From: Flavobacteriaceae bacterium | Lineage (GTDB): Bacteria; Bacteroidota; Bacteroidia; Flavobacteriales; Flavobacteriaceae | Direction of reading: 5' to 3' | Assembly (NCBI GenBank): GCA_017851655.1 | Contig: JAFMMH010000010.1 | Coordinates: 1 to 42,406 of the forward strand | Length of the DNA: 42,406 nucleotides | Shown here: positions 6,717 to 16,057 of the stretch, piece by piece | Layout: each line of letters begins with the position of its first letter | Position numbering within the stretch: position 1 is the stretch's first letter | Program-made: the position numbers and the translations under genes | The notes under the pieces: model-generated | The model's input: the letters and a program-made list of their open reading frames with translations, nothing else | What the model was told of the DNA's origin: nothing | The model's database searches: none

Positions 6717-9173
6717 ATGAAAAAAAACCTTATTGCCTGCCTCCTACTAGGATCCCTTATCAATCTTTATGGACAAAGACCCTCTGGACCACCAAATACT
6801 GGTAATGCTCCTAAAATCAAAATCACAGGGATCGTACTAGATAAAGAAACTCAAGAACCTCTTGAATATGCTACCCTTTCTCTGGTTAATGAAAATTTTC
6901 CAGATCGAATACAGGGTGGAATTACTGATGTTAATGGAAAGTTTGATTTAGAAATTTTTCCAGGAAAATACAATGTAACCATTGAATACATAGGTTTTGA
7001 TAAAATTACACTGCTAGATCGAACAATAACGAATTCAGAAAATTTTGGAAAGTTCGAATTGGATATCGCTGCAGAGTCTTTAAATGAAGTAGAACTTGTA
7101 GGAGAACGGACGGAGGTAGAAATTCGACTAGATAAAAGGATTTATAATGTAGGTAAAGACATTACTGTCAGAGGTGGTTCTGTTGCAGATGTTTTAGATA
7201 ATGTACCTTCTGTTTCTGTAGATGTTGAAGGAAACATTGCGCTGCGAGGAAACGAAAACGTTCGAATTTTAATTAACGGAAAACCTTCAGGCTTAGTTGG
7301 TCTTTCTGGGCCACAAGGACTTCGATCTCTGCCTGCAGAATCTATTGAAAAGGTAGAAGTAGTTACTTCTCCTTCCGCACGCTATGAAGCGTCTGGAACA
7401 GCCGGGATTCTTAATATTATTTTAAAGAAAGAGGAATTGGAAGGGTTCAATGGATCCATCATTTTAAACGGAGGTTTCCCTACTACCTATGGAGGAAACG
7501 CAACTCTAAACTGGAGAACAAAAAAAATAAATATTTTCAGTACGACCTCTTACAGGGATTCAGAATCAAGAGGAGGTGGGATTTTTGAAAGTGAAAACTT
7601 TAATCCAGTTCGATTTGTTAATGAAGATCGCGATTACGAAAGGAATCGTAAGAGTGTATTTTTAAATTTAGGTGCAGAGTACTTATTTGATGATAATACT
7701 TCTTTAACTGTGAGTGGTTTTATCAGAAGAAGTGATAATGGAAGTACCAATACTACTGAAATTGAAAATTTAAGTGCTAATGGAATTATTATTGATCGTT
7801 TTGGACGTTACCAATTTGAAGAAGAAATTGATAATTCGCAGCAGTTCACCGCTAACTTTACCAAAAAATTTAATGATAAAGGCCATGAATTAGTCATCGA
7901 ATTTCAATCTGAAATCAGTGGTGAAGACGAAAATGATCTTGCAGAAAACACCAGCACTTTTAACCAAGAGTCTAGCACCACAGAGGAACAAAAGAGAACC
8001 CTTTTACAATTGGATTATGTTTGGCCCATAAATGAAAATACCCAATTTGAATTAGGTTATCGTGGAAACTTTAGTTTTCAAGAAACAGATTACAATGTTT
8101 TTGATTTATTAGATTCTGGAAAAACTCAAAATATTCAACTGACAAACTTCTTAGGCTTTACTCAAAATGTAAATGCAGCCTACACACAATTCGGCCAGAA
8201 AATTGATCAATTCTCTTATCTAATGGGGCTCCGTATGGAAAAAACTCATATTGAGATTGATCAGAAAACTGCAAACATCTACAAAGAAAAAGATTATACT
8301 GATTGGTTTCCTACATTAAACCTATCCTATGAATTTAATGAAAAAGAGAATGTAACCTTAGGATACAGTAGACGTGTAAGACGCCCTCGATCTTGGTCTC
8401 TAAATCCATTTAGATCACTGACAAGTTTAACTTTTTTTAGACAAGGAAACCCCGATCTGGATCCCTCCTACTCTAATTTAGTCGATTTGGGATACCTGAA
8501 AAGATGGGATAAATTTACATTTAACGGGTCTGTATATTATCAAAAAGCTACTCAAGTAATTGAACGTATCACTGAAGCGACTGGAGAATTGGTTGTCGTA
8601 AGTCAAGATCCTTTAGTTGAACTCCCCGAATTCAGATCTACCTCTGTAAATCTTTCAGAAAATGCTAGAACAGGAACAGAATTTACTTTGACCTATACGC
8701 CGAAACGAAAAGTGAGGATAAGTGGTAATTTTAATATTTTCAATTCAGAAACTATAGGTTCTTACAAGGGGGTTCCTCTTGACCGAGAAATTATTAGTTG
8801 GTTTGCCAGAGTAAATAGTAGCTTCCCTTTACCTTTTGGGATCAATACCCAATTGAGAGGTTTTTATTTTGGACCTAGAGCCAACGCTCAAACAGAATCC
8901 AAAGGGGTTTTAACGTTTTCTGGAGCTTTAAACAAATCGATGTTTAAAGACAAAGCAACATTGTCTTTTCAGGCTAGTGATATTTTAAATTCCTCAAGAA
9001 GAAAAAGTACTACTGAAACCGCTGACTTCAGAAACTACACTGAATTTCAATGGAGACGGCCGACTTATATATTTACTTTTACCTACAAAATTAATGAGCG
9101 TAAAAATCAACGACGAAGAAATAACAGAGGGGACAACTTTGACTCTGGCGACGGAGGAGGAGAAGATTTTTAA
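6717..9173 (+). CDS. Outer-membrane beta-barrel protein, TonB-dependent receptor-like
   Basis: An 818-residue exported protein. A signal peptide covers about residues 1-19 (KK, then a leucine-rich core, ending LYGQ). A carboxypeptidase-regulatory-like beta-sandwich follows at about 34-115 (TGIVLDKETQEPLEYATL). A plug domain at about 140-240 holds LRGNENVRILINGKPSG and RYEASGTAGILNIILKK, and a barrel runs to the end. This architecture is the Bacteroidota outer-membrane beta-barrel group related to TonB-dependent receptors but without a SusD partner. No susD, sigma or anti-sigma gene is adjacent, so the substrate is unknown. The last 25 residues form a basic stretch (RRRNNRG) followed by a Gly/Asp-rich tail. 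A shared terminator lies downstream. Confidence 0.88.
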   Translation: MKKNLIACLLLGSLINLYGQRPSGPPNTGNAPKIKITGIVLDKETQEPLEYATLSLVNENFPDRIQGGITDVNGKFDLEIFPGKYNVTIEYIGFDKITLLDRTITNSENFGKFELDIAAESLNEVELVGERTEVEIRLDKRIYNVGKDITVRGGSVADVLDNVPSVSVDVEGNIALRGNENVRILINGKPSGLVGLSGPQGLRSLPAESIEKVEVVTSPSARYEASGTAGILNIILKKEELEGFNGSIILNGGFPTTYGGNATLNWRTKKINIFSTTSYRDSESRGGGIFESENFNPVRFVNEDRDYERNRKSVFLNLGAEYLFDDNTSLTVSGFIRRSDNGSTNTTEIENLSANGIIIDRFGRYQFEEEIDNSQQFTANFTKKFNDKGHELVIEFQSEISGEDENDLAENTSTFNQESSTTEEQKRTLLQLDYVWPINENTQFELGYRGNFSFQETDYNVFDLLDSGKTQNIQLTNFLGFTQNVNAAYTQFGQKIDQFSYLMGLRMEKTHIEIDQKTANIYKEKDYTDWFPTLNLSYEFNEKENVTLGYSRRVRRPRSWSLNPFRSLTSLTFFRQGNPDLDPSYSNLVDLGYLKRWDKFTFNGSVYYQKATQVIERITEATGELVVVSQDPLVELPEFRSTSVNLSENARTGTEFTLTYTPKRKVRISGNFNIFNSETIGSYKGVPLDREIISWFARVNSSFPLPFGINTQLRGFYFGPRANAQTESKGVLTFSGALNKSMFKDKATLSFQASDILNSSRRKSTTETADFRNYTEFQWRRPTYIFTFTYKINERKNQRRRNNRGDNFDSGDGGGEDF

Positions 9174-9180
9174 AACTAAA

Positions 9181-9206
9181 AAAAGGGCTTAAAGCCCTTT
9201 TTTTTA
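9181..9206. terminator. Bidirectional terminator between the outer-membrane protein gene and a small minus-strand gene
   Basis: AAAAGGGC (9181-9188) pairs with GCCCTTTT (9194-9201) around a short TTAAA loop. The stem is flanked by A-runs on the left and T-runs on the right, so it can act on both strands. The stop codon of the minus-strand gene (9204-9206) sits in the T-run. Confidence 0.85.
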
Positions 9207-9383
9207 TTTTTCTTGTTCTTTTAAATATTTCTCTTTATCTCCCCCGTACTTAAGGTACTCTCTGATAGCACCAATTAACCAATAAGGTATAACAAAAGTC
9301 AATAAAAAAATCATTAACCAAAATCCAATTGTAAGAATGGTTAAGAAAGAAATAAATCCGAGGTATTGATCAAATTCAAACAT
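9204..9383 (-). CDS. Small membrane protein of 59 residues, unknown function
   Basis: Reading from ATG at 9381-9383 to TAA at 9204-9206 gives 59 residues. The order is MFEFDQYLGF, a long hydrophobic stretch at about residues 10-40 that could be one or two membrane segments, then a charged tail rich in K, E, Y and Q. The strong bidirectional terminator ending at its stop codon, and the hydrophobic-then-charged organisation, support a real gene. It looks like the small conserved membrane proteins common in Flavobacteriaceae, but I recognise no named family. It is transcribed towards the outer-membrane protein gene and away from fumC. Confidence 0.65.
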   Translation of the reverse strand: MFEFDQYLGFISFLTILTIGFWLMIFLLTFVIPYWLIGAIREYLKYGGDKEKYLKEQEK

Positions 9384-9502
9384 GTGGTTGTTTTATGCTC
9401 CAAAAATAATGATTTTTTTTAGTTTTTTTCCAATACCTGCTTATTCAATTGATTTTTTTTCAAAAAAAACAATCCATATAAACAGGTTTCTCTCAAACCT
9501 AG

Positions 9503-9510
9503 TATTTTTG
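9503..9510 (+). promoter_or_regulatory. Putative -7 box TATTTTTG for fumC
   Basis: AGTATTTTTG precedes the fumC ATG (9527) by 16 bases. The same ten bases recur before panB and, on the minus strand, before menB, at nearly the same distance from the start codon, which strengthens the call. No clear -33 element is seen. Confidence 0.5.
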
Positions 9511-9526
9511 CTTAAAATCCAATATT

Positions 9527-10921
9527 ATGGAATACCGAGTTGAAAAAGATACCTTAGGAGAAGTACAAGTTCCAATGAACGTATACTGGGGAGCACAAAC
9601 AGAAAGATCTCGTTCTAATTTTAAGATTGGAGCTACTGCTTCAATGCCTCAAGAAATTATTTATGGTTTTGCCTATCTCAAAAAAGCAGCAGCCTATACC
9701 AATCATGAACTTGGTGTTTTGGAACAATCCAAAAGAGATTTAATTTCACAGGTTTGTGATGAAATTCTAGAAGGTAAGCACACCGACCAATTCCCATTAG
9801 TAATTTGGCAGACAGGTTCTGGAACACAAAGCAACATGAATGTCAATGAAGTAATTGCTAATCGAGCTCATGTTCTCGCCGGAAATACTTTAGGTGATGG
9901 TGGTAAAACCCTTGCACCTAATGACGATGTTAACAAATCTCAATCCTCAAACGACACCTTCCCTACTGGCATGCATATCGCAGCATATAAAGAAGTAGTA
10001 GAAACTACAATCCCAGGAGTTCAAAAACTAAGAAATGCATTGCACCAAAAATCAGAAGCCTTCAAGAATGTAGTTAAAATTGGACGTACTCATCTTATGG
10101 ACGCAACTCCCCTGACTTTAGGGCAAGAATTTTCAGGCTATGTTTCCCAATTAGATCATGGAATTAAAGCGCTAAGAAATACATTAGACCACCTTTCAGA
10201 ATTGGCCTTAGGAGGAACTGCTGTAGGAACTGGAATCAATACTCCCAAAGGATATTCAGATAAAGTAGCTGAATACATTGCAAAATTCACAAAAATGCCG
10301 TTTAAGAGCGCCGAAAACAAATTTGAAGCTCTTGCTGCTCACGATGCTATTGTAGAGACTCACGGTGCCTTAAAACAACTGGCAGTGTCCCTAAACAAAA
10401 TTGCAAATGACATTCGTATGATGGCTTCAGGACCACGTTCAGGAATTGGTGAGCTCCTAATTCCAGCAAATGAACCCGGAAGTTCTATTATGCCCGGAAA
10501 AGTAAATCCAACCCAGTGTGAAGCCTTGACTATGGTTTGTGCTCAAGTAATGGGAAATGATGTCACAATTACTATAGCTGGTACTCAAGGGCACTATGAA
10601 TTGAATGTATTTAAACCCCTTATGGCTGCTAACATTATACAATCGGCTCGTCTTTTGGGTGATGCCTGTGTCAGTTTTACCGACAACTGCGTTCTTGGCA
10701 TAGAACCTAACCATGATAGAATTCAAGAATTAGTAAACAACTCTCTGATGTTAGTAACCGCTTTAAATACCAAAATAGGTTATTACAAAGCAGCTGAAAT
10801 TGCAAACAAAGCCCACGCTGAAGGATCAACCCTTAAGGAAGCCAGTTTGGCTCTCGGTTATTTAACCGCGGAAGAGTTTGATGCTTGGGTACGTCCTGAA
10901 GATATGACTGGTAATGGCTGA
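9527..10921 (+). CDS. fumC: Class II fumarate hydratase
   Basis: A 464-residue enzyme of the fumarase/aspartase superfamily that interconverts fumarate and L-malate in the TCA cycle. It needs no iron-sulfur cluster. The family signature [10 protein letters not shown] lies at about 318-327, with catalytic Ser319, and the general-acid region carries His189 in [19 protein letters not shown] (about 97-106) and SSNDTFPT (about 137-144) are the substrate-binding segments. Length is standard. The GNAT gene overlaps its last eight bases, so the two are probably translated together. Aspartase is excluded by overall resemblance to FumC. Confidence 0.96.
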   Translation: MEYRVEKDTLGEVQVPMNVYWGAQTERSRSNFKIGATASMPQEIIYGFAYLKKAAAYTNHELGVLEQSKRDLISQVCDEILEGKHTDQFPLVIWQTGSGTQSNMNVNEVIANRAHVLAGNTLGDGGKTLAPNDDVNKSQSSNDTFPTGMHIAAYKEVVETTIPGVQKLRNALHQKSEAFKNVVKIGRTHLMDATPLTLGQEFSGYVSQLDHGIKALRNTLDHLSELALGGTAVGTGINTPKGYSDKVAEYIAKFTKMPFKSAENKFEALAAHDAIVETHGALKQLAVSLNKIANDIRMMASGPRSGIGELLIPANEPGSSIMPGKVNPTQCEALTMVCAQVMGNDVTITIAGTQGHYELNVFKPLMAANIIQSARLLGDACVSFTDNCVLGIEPNHDRIQELVNNSLMLVTALNTKIGYYKAAEIANKAHAEGSTLKEASLALGYLTAEEFDAWVRPEDMTGNG

Positions 10922-11387
10922 ATCCATTAATTTTCGTCCTTTCCAAACCTCAGATACTAAAGCTTTTAAAGCGTTAAATGTAGAATGGCTTGAAGCTTAT
11001 TTTGAAGTGGAACCCTATGATGAACTTGTTCTGAGTAATCCACAATCAGAAATATTAGAAAAAGGAGGAAGTATTTTTATGGTTCAGAAAGGAAAGAAAA
11101 TCATAGGTACTTTTGCTTTTATCAAAAAAGGTGAAGGACTTTATGAATTTAGCAAAATGGCCTTGACTCCTGAAGAACGTGGAAAAGGTCATGGAAATTT
11201 AATGATGCAATTTGCCATACGATATGCTGAACAGCACCATTGGAAGACCCTGATACTTTATTCAAGTACTGTCTTGAAAAACTCTATTTACCTTTATAGA
11301 AAATATGGATTTATTGAAGTTCCAATTGAATCAGGAATTCTCTATGCAAGAGGCGATATCAAAATGATTTTGGAGTTAACCAGTTAA
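10914..11387 (+). CDS. GNAT-family N-acetyltransferase
   Basis: A 157-residue protein with the GNAT acetyl-CoA binding motif A as [12 protein letters not shown] at about 88-99, preceded by the strand FSKMALTP and followed by the C-terminal strand-turn that includes [14 protein letters not shown]. It starts inside the last codons of fumC (ATG within the overlapping eight bases), indicating translational coupling. Its target (small molecule or protein N-terminus/lysine) cannot be told. Its last four bases overlap the convergent ettA gene. Confidence 0.88.
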   Translation: MAESINFRPFQTSDTKAFKALNVEWLEAYFEVEPYDELVLSNPQSEILEKGGSIFMVQKGKKIIGTFAFIKKGEGLYEFSKMALTPEERGKGHGNLMMQFAIRYAEQHHWKTLILYSSTVLKNSIYLYRKYGFIEVPIESGILYARGDIKMILELTS

Positions 11388-13078
11388 TCCCGAGTCAATT
11401 TTCTATACTGAATCCGTTTTGGCATCAGATCTTGACCCAAACGTTTCTTCTTGTTTTCTTCATAATCAGAGAAAGATCCTTCAAAGAAATAAACTTGAGA
11501 ATCCCCTTCAAAAGCGAGGATGTGTGTACAAATTCGATCTAAAAACCAACGGTCGTGTGAAATCACAACAGCGCATCCAGCAAAATTTTCCAATCCTTCC
11601 TCTAATGCTCTTAAGGTATTGACATCCAGATCATTTGTTGGCTCATCTAAAAGTAATACATTACCTTCCTCTTTAAGTGTCATCGCCAAATGAAGACGGT
11701 TTCGTTCTCCACCAGATAGAGTTGATACTTTCTTATTCTGTTCGCTTCCGCTAAAATTAAAGCGACTTAAAAATGCTCTAGAATTAATTTGTCTTCCTCC
11801 CAGCATAATCAACTCTTGTTCATCACTGAAATTTTGCCATATCGTTTTTTCAGTATCGATATTGGAATGAGATTGATCTACATAGGCGATTTTAACAGTA
11901 TCTCCTACTTCAAAACTTCCCCCATCTGGTTTTTGTTCCCCCATGATCATTCTGAAAACTGTCGATTTTCCAGCACCATTAGGACCAATAACCCCAACAA
12001 TCCCTGCCTGAGGCAGTACGAAATTTAAATCATCATACAATAGTTTGTCACCAAATGCCTTTGAAACACTCTTCGATTCGATAACATTAGTCCCGAGTCT
12101 TGGTCCATTTGGAATAAAAATTTCCAATTTTTCGTCAGTCTGTTTCTGATCTTGACTCATCAATTTGTCATAATTTGACAATCGAGCCTTTTGCTTACTT
12201 TGGCGGCCTTTGGGTGCCATTCGTACCCATTCCAATTCTCGTTCTAAAGTTTTTTGTCTCTTAGAAGCTTGTTTTTGCTCCTGAGCCAAACGTTTTGATT
12301 TCTGGTCTAACCAAGAAGAATAATTTCCTTTCCATGGAATCCCCTCTCCTCGATCCAACTCTAGAATCCAACCTGCAACATTATCTAAGAAATAACGGTC
12401 ATGAGTTACCGCAATAACTGTTCCTTGATATTGTGCTAAATGATGTTCTAACCAATGTACCGATTCAGCATCAAGGTGGTTAGTAGGCTCATCCAAGAGC
12501 AACACGTCTGGTTTCTGCAATAACAGTCTGCAAAGTGCCACACGTCTTCGCTCTCCTCCAGAGAGTAGGCCAATCTTTTGATCACTAGGTGGTGTCCTAA
12601 GTGCATCCATTGCGATTTCTAATTGTGTGTCAAGTTCCCAAGCGTTTGCAGCATCAATTTCATCTTGAAGTTTAGCCTGTCTGTCCATTAACTCCTGCAT
12701 TTTATCTGCATTCTCATAGACCTCTGGCAAACCAAACTGATCGTTTATACTATTGTATTCGTCCAAAATAGCAACTGTAGCAGCTGCACCTTCTTTCACA
12801 ACATCAAGAACCGTTTTCTCATCGTCTAACTGAGGTTCTTGTTCTAAATAGCCAACGGTGTAATCGTTAGAAAAAACAACATCCCCTTGAAAATTTGTGT
12901 CCAATCCAGCAATTATTTTGAGAAGTGTCGATTTTCCAGAACCATTTAGTCCTAAAATTCCAATTTTAGCTCCGTAAAAAAAACTTAGATATATGTTTTT
13001 TAAAACCGGTTGATTCGCACTGGGATAGGTTTTAGTTACCCCATTCATTGAAAAAATTACTTTTTTATCGTCTGCCAT
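11384..13078 (-). CDS. ettA: Energy-dependent translational throttle protein EttA (ABC-F ATPase)
   Basis: A 564-residue soluble protein with two ABC ATPase domains and no membrane segments. Domain 1 has Walker A GLNGSGKST (about 42-50) and LLSGGERRR; domain 2 has Walker A GPNGAGKST (about 363-371) and LSGGERNR. The linker between them is charged (about 245-320) as in ABC-F factors that reach into the ribosomal E site. Length and the C-terminal basic end ([11 protein letters not shown]) fit the EttA branch. EttA senses ADP/ATP and gates the first elongation step. It lies one base after the CAL67264-type gene on the same strand and probably shares its transcript. Confidence 0.93.
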   Translation of the reverse strand: MADDKKVIFSMNGVTKTYPSANQPVLKNIYLSFFYGAKIGILGLNGSGKSTLLKIIAGLDTNFQGDVVFSNDYTVGYLEQEPQLDDEKTVLDVVKEGAAATVAILDEYNSINDQFGLPEVYENADKMQELMDRQAKLQDEIDAANAWELDTQLEIAMDALRTPPSDQKIGLLSGGERRRVALCRLLLQKPDVLLLDEPTNHLDAESVHWLEHHLAQYQGTVIAVTHDRYFLDNVAGWILELDRGEGIPWKGNYSSWLDQKSKRLAQEQKQASKRQKTLERELEWVRMAPKGRQSKQKARLSNYDKLMSQDQKQTDEKLEIFIPNGPRLGTNVIESKSVSKAFGDKLLYDDLNFVLPQAGIVGVIGPNGAGKSTVFRMIMGEQKPDGGSFEVGDTVKIAYVDQSHSNIDTEKTIWQNFSDEQELIMLGGRQINSRAFLSRFNFSGSEQNKKVSTLSGGERNRLHLAMTLKEEGNVLLLDEPTNDLDVNTLRALEEGLENFAGCAVVISHDRWFLDRICTHILAFEGDSQVYFFEGSFSDYEENKKKRLGQDLMPKRIQYRKLTRD

Positions 13079-13079
13079 A

Positions 13080-13259
13080 TTAAATTCTTCCTCTTAATGC
13101 ATTAAATGCCCATGCTATCGCATAAAACCCAACTCCAGCTATAGAAAATCCGATAGCATAATCAGGATATTTCAATATGCCTATTAAGATCAAAGCACTA
13201 CCTAGTATGGCTATGACTAGGGCAGCATATCCGAAAATTTTGTTTTTGTTTAAACTCAT
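13080..13259 (-). CDS. CAL67264-family small membrane protein
   Basis: From ATG at 13257-13259 to TAA at 13080-13082 the product is 59 residues with two hydrophobic segments (about 10-29 and 36-53) and the ending IAWAFNALRGRI. This matches my memory of the CAL67264 family of Flavobacteriaceae, which is frequently encoded just before ettA. The stop codon is one base from the ettA ATG, so the two are almost certainly one transcript. GATATTTG on the minus strand (plus 13278-13285), one base from the TAnnTTTG consensus, ends 18 bases before its ATG. Function is unknown. Confidence 0.75.
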   Translation of the reverse strand: MSLNKNKIFGYAALVIAILGSALILIGILKYPDYAIGFSIAGVGFYAIAWAFNALRGRI

Positions 13260-13347
13260 GATAGTTTACGGAAAAGACAAATATCGAACTTTTATTTAAA
13301 ACCCTCCCTATAGAAATTAGTACTTTCGTAACCAAGAACGTATCCGT

Positions 13348-14976
13348 ATGAAATTAGAAGAAGAAAAAAATAAAGATGCCATCAAAATGGCTTGGGCTTC
13401 CCTTCAGTCTAGGGTTCGAAATAATAAATTAGGCGGCGGAAAAGCACGTTTAAAAAAACTAGAGGAAAAAGGTAAATTAAGTGCGCGTAAACGCATTGAA
13501 CAACTTTTGGACGATCCCGATAAACTTATTGAAATAGGTGCTTTGGCTGCTGAAAACATGTATGAAGAATACGGTGGTTGTCCGTCCGCTGGTGTTGTAG
13601 TTGTTATTGGGAAAATTTCAGGCAAACAATGTGTTGTAGTTGCTAACGATTCTACTGTAAAAGCTGGGGCATGGTTTCCAATGACAGCAAAAAAGAATTT
13701 AAGAGCACAAGAAATAGCAATGGAAAATCGTATTCCAATTATCTACTTGGTGGATAGTGCCGGTATATTTCTCCCTTTACAAGATCAGATTTTTGCAGAT
13801 AAAGACGATTTTGGACGCATTTTTAGAAATAATGCACGGATGAGTAGTATGGGAATAGTCCAGATTGCTGCTATTATGGGGAGTTGTGTAGCTGGTGGAG
13901 CGTATTTACCTATCATGTCTGACGAATCTATCATTGTAGAAAAAACAGGAAGTATTTTTCTGGCAGGAAGTTACTTGGTGAAAGCTGCCATAGGAGAAGA
14001 TATCGACAACGAAACTTTAGGGGGTGCAGAAACCCATAGCGGAATAAGTGGTGTGACAGATTACAAGGTTAAAGATGATTCTGCTGCATTAGAAAAAATA
14101 AGAAGTTTGATCGAAAAAATGGGGAGCCAGCCTAAAGCAGGTTTTCATCGGTCAGAAACTCTAGAACCCAAGTTAGCTAAAGAAGATATTTATGGCTGTT
14201 TACCAAAAAATAGAACCCAGCCCTACGATACTTATAAACTGTTAGAGCATTTGGTTGATTCGGATTCTATGGACGAATATAAAAAGGAATATGGTCAAAC
14301 CTTAATTACCACATATGCCAAAATTGATGGGTGGTCTGTTGGGATTGTTGCCAATCAACGTCAAGTAGTAAAAAGCAAAACAGGTGAAATGCAGTTCGGT
14401 GGAGTTATTTACGGTGATGCAGCAGATAAAGCTACACGTTTTATAGCCAATTGTAATCAGCGAAAAATACCCTTAGTGTTTCTTCAGGATGTCACTGGAT
14501 TTATGGTAGGGAGTAAAGCTGAGCATAGTGGAATAATTAAAGACGGTGCAAAAATGGTCAATGCAGTTGCCAATTCTGTTGTTCCTAAATTTACTGTTGT
14601 GATTGGAAATTCCTTTGGAGCTGGTAATTATGCTATGTGTGGAAGGGCGTTTGATCCCAGATTCATGGTAGCTTGGCCAACTGCTAAAATTGCCGTAATG
14701 GGAGGATCTCAAGCATCCAATGTGTTGTGGCAAATTGAAAAGGCCTCATTAAAAAACACTAACAAAGAAGTCAATCAACAAAAAGAAGATGATTTAAAAA
14801 AAGAGATTCAGTCTAGGTACGAACAAAAAACTGAAATACTAAATGCTGCTTCCCAATTATGGATTGATGCTGTCATAGATCCTGTAGATACAAGAAATTG
14901 GATTAGTACAGGAATTGAAATTGCAAATGAATCTCCATTAACTGAAAAATTCAATATGGGCATACTACAGGTCTAA
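13348..14976 (+). CDS. Acyl-CoA carboxylase beta subunit (methylcrotonyl-CoA carboxylase-like carboxyltransferase)
   Basis: A 542-residue carboxyltransferase of the crotonase-like fold that moves carboxyl from biotin to an acyl-CoA. The N-half carries KGKLSARKRIEQLLD (about 41-55) and VANDSTVKAGAW (about 99-110). The C-half has FLQDVTGFMVG (about 379-389) and GNSFGAGNYAMCGRAFDPRF (about 417-436), a pattern closest to methylcrotonyl-CoA carboxylase beta, which acts in leucine breakdown. Length fits MCC-beta (about 535). No biotin carboxylase/BCCP alpha subunit or isovaleryl-CoA dehydrogenase is adjacent, so the partner must be elsewhere. TACTTTCG (13321-13328) is a near-match -7 box. Its last 12 bases overlap menE on the other strand. 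Propionyl- or geranyl-CoA specificity cannot be excluded. Confidence 0.85.
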   Translation: MKLEEEKNKDAIKMAWASLQSRVRNNKLGGGKARLKKLEEKGKLSARKRIEQLLDDPDKLIEIGALAAENMYEEYGGCPSAGVVVVIGKISGKQCVVVANDSTVKAGAWFPMTAKKNLRAQEIAMENRIPIIYLVDSAGIFLPLQDQIFADKDDFGRIFRNNARMSSMGIVQIAAIMGSCVAGGAYLPIMSDESIIVEKTGSIFLAGSYLVKAAIGEDIDNETLGGAETHSGISGVTDYKVKDDSAALEKIRSLIEKMGSQPKAGFHRSETLEPKLAKEDIYGCLPKNRTQPYDTYKLLEHLVDSDSMDEYKKEYGQTLITTYAKIDGWSVGIVANQRQVVKSKTGEMQFGGVIYGDAADKATRFIANCNQRKIPLVFLQDVTGFMVGSKAEHSGIIKDGAKMVNAVANSVVPKFTVVIGNSFGAGNYAMCGRAFDPRFMVAWPTAKIAVMGGSQASNVLWQIEKASLKNTNKEVNQQKEDDLKKEIQSRYEQKTEILNAASQLWIDAVIDPVDTRNWISTGIEIANESPLTEKFNMGILQV

Positions 14977-16056
14977 AACTTGATTAGGTTTAGTATTCAA
15001 GGTTTCCTTTCTTTTGATTTTACCACTATTTGTTTCTGAAAACTCATCAAAAACATAAATCGATTTTGGGCATTCAAAATTTTCTAATCTGTTGTGATTT
15101 TTGATTTTTTCAATCAATGAATTCAGATCCAATGAGGGTGTTCTCTTAATTGCTAAAATTACTTTTTGTCCCAATTCTGCATCCGCTACTCCTCCAATAA
15201 AGAAGTGCAATGACAATACCTCTGAGAGTTTTCGCTCAATTTGCTGTGGATGTAATTTAATCCCACCAGAATTAATTACTTCATCTACCCTACCAATTAG
15301 TCGAAAACAACCGTTCTCTTTTAGCTCAATAGCGTCATTAGTGACAAAATGATCTACTTGTAATAAGTCAGAATTTACTATCAAACAACCTCGATCATCT
15401 TGACTTATTTCCACATAGGGAAGAACCCGAAATTCAGAAGGTGGATCTTCCATTGTTCTTACGGCTATGTGAGAAAGAGTTTCAGTCATTCCATATGTTT
15501 CATAGGCTTTAACGCTAGTTTTTAGTAAGGCATTCTGCAGTGATTTTGAAACAAATGCTCCACCAACTATTAATGTCTTTACTTGATCTAAGTTGGCTAA
15601 TGAGTGAAAAGCTTGCATCGGTGTCATTGCAACAAAATCATATGTTTTCGTATTCTTATGAAAAGGATTTCTTGCAGGAGAAACTAAATCCAAAGAAAAT
15701 CCTAAAATCATCGCCCGAATAAGCATCATTTTACCTGCTATAAAATTAGCTGGCAAACAGTGCAAAGCACTATCACCGACACTCACATTAAAATATTCTC
15801 CAGTAGCAATTGCACTATTGACAAGCGCCTGCTTTTTAAAGAGCATTCGTTTTGGGGAAGCAGTAGTTCCGGAAGTAACTAGCTCAATGGTTTCTGAAGC
15901 ATCTAGCCAATCCATTAAAAAATCACCCATGTATTTCTCATACTGGTCACCTTCTTTGATAAAACTATAAGCTACCTCTTTTAACCCATTTCGATCATAG
16001 GGATATCCATTCAATAAAAAACGATTGTGAATTCTGGTGTAGTGCGGTATCTGCAT
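14965..16056 (-). CDS. menE: o-Succinylbenzoate-CoA ligase
   Basis: MenE activates o-succinylbenzoate with ATP and CoA in menaquinone synthesis. From the ATG at 16054-16056 it is 363 residues. An upstream ATG at 16101 would overlap the previous gene by 44 bases and adds a non-conserved leader, so the later start was chosen; it lies one base after the CPBP stop codon. Motifs of the adenylating superfamily are a P-loop ELVTSGTTASPKRM, YGMTETLS, the hinge GRVDEVINSGGIK and the C-terminal SGKIKRKE with the acyl-adenylate lysine. The protein is short compared with long acyl-CoA ligases, as is usual for Bacteroidota MenE. It is the last gene of the men operon. Confidence 0.9.
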   Translation of the reverse strand: MQIPHYTRIHNRFLLNGYPYDRNGLKEVAYSFIKEGDQYEKYMGDFLMDWLDASETIELVTSGTTASPKRMLFKKQALVNSAIATGEYFNVSVGDSALHCLPANFIAGKMMLIRAMILGFSLDLVSPARNPFHKNTKTYDFVAMTPMQAFHSLANLDQVKTLIVGGAFVSKSLQNALLKTSVKAYETYGMTETLSHIAVRTMEDPPSEFRVLPYVEISQDDRGCLIVNSDLLQVDHFVTNDAIELKENGCFRLIGRVDEVINSGGIKLHPQQIERKLSEVLSLHFFIGGVADAELGQKVILAIKRTPSLDLNSLIEKIKNHNRLENFECPKSIYVFDEFSETNSGKIKRKETLNTKPNQVLDL

Positions 16057-16057
16057 T

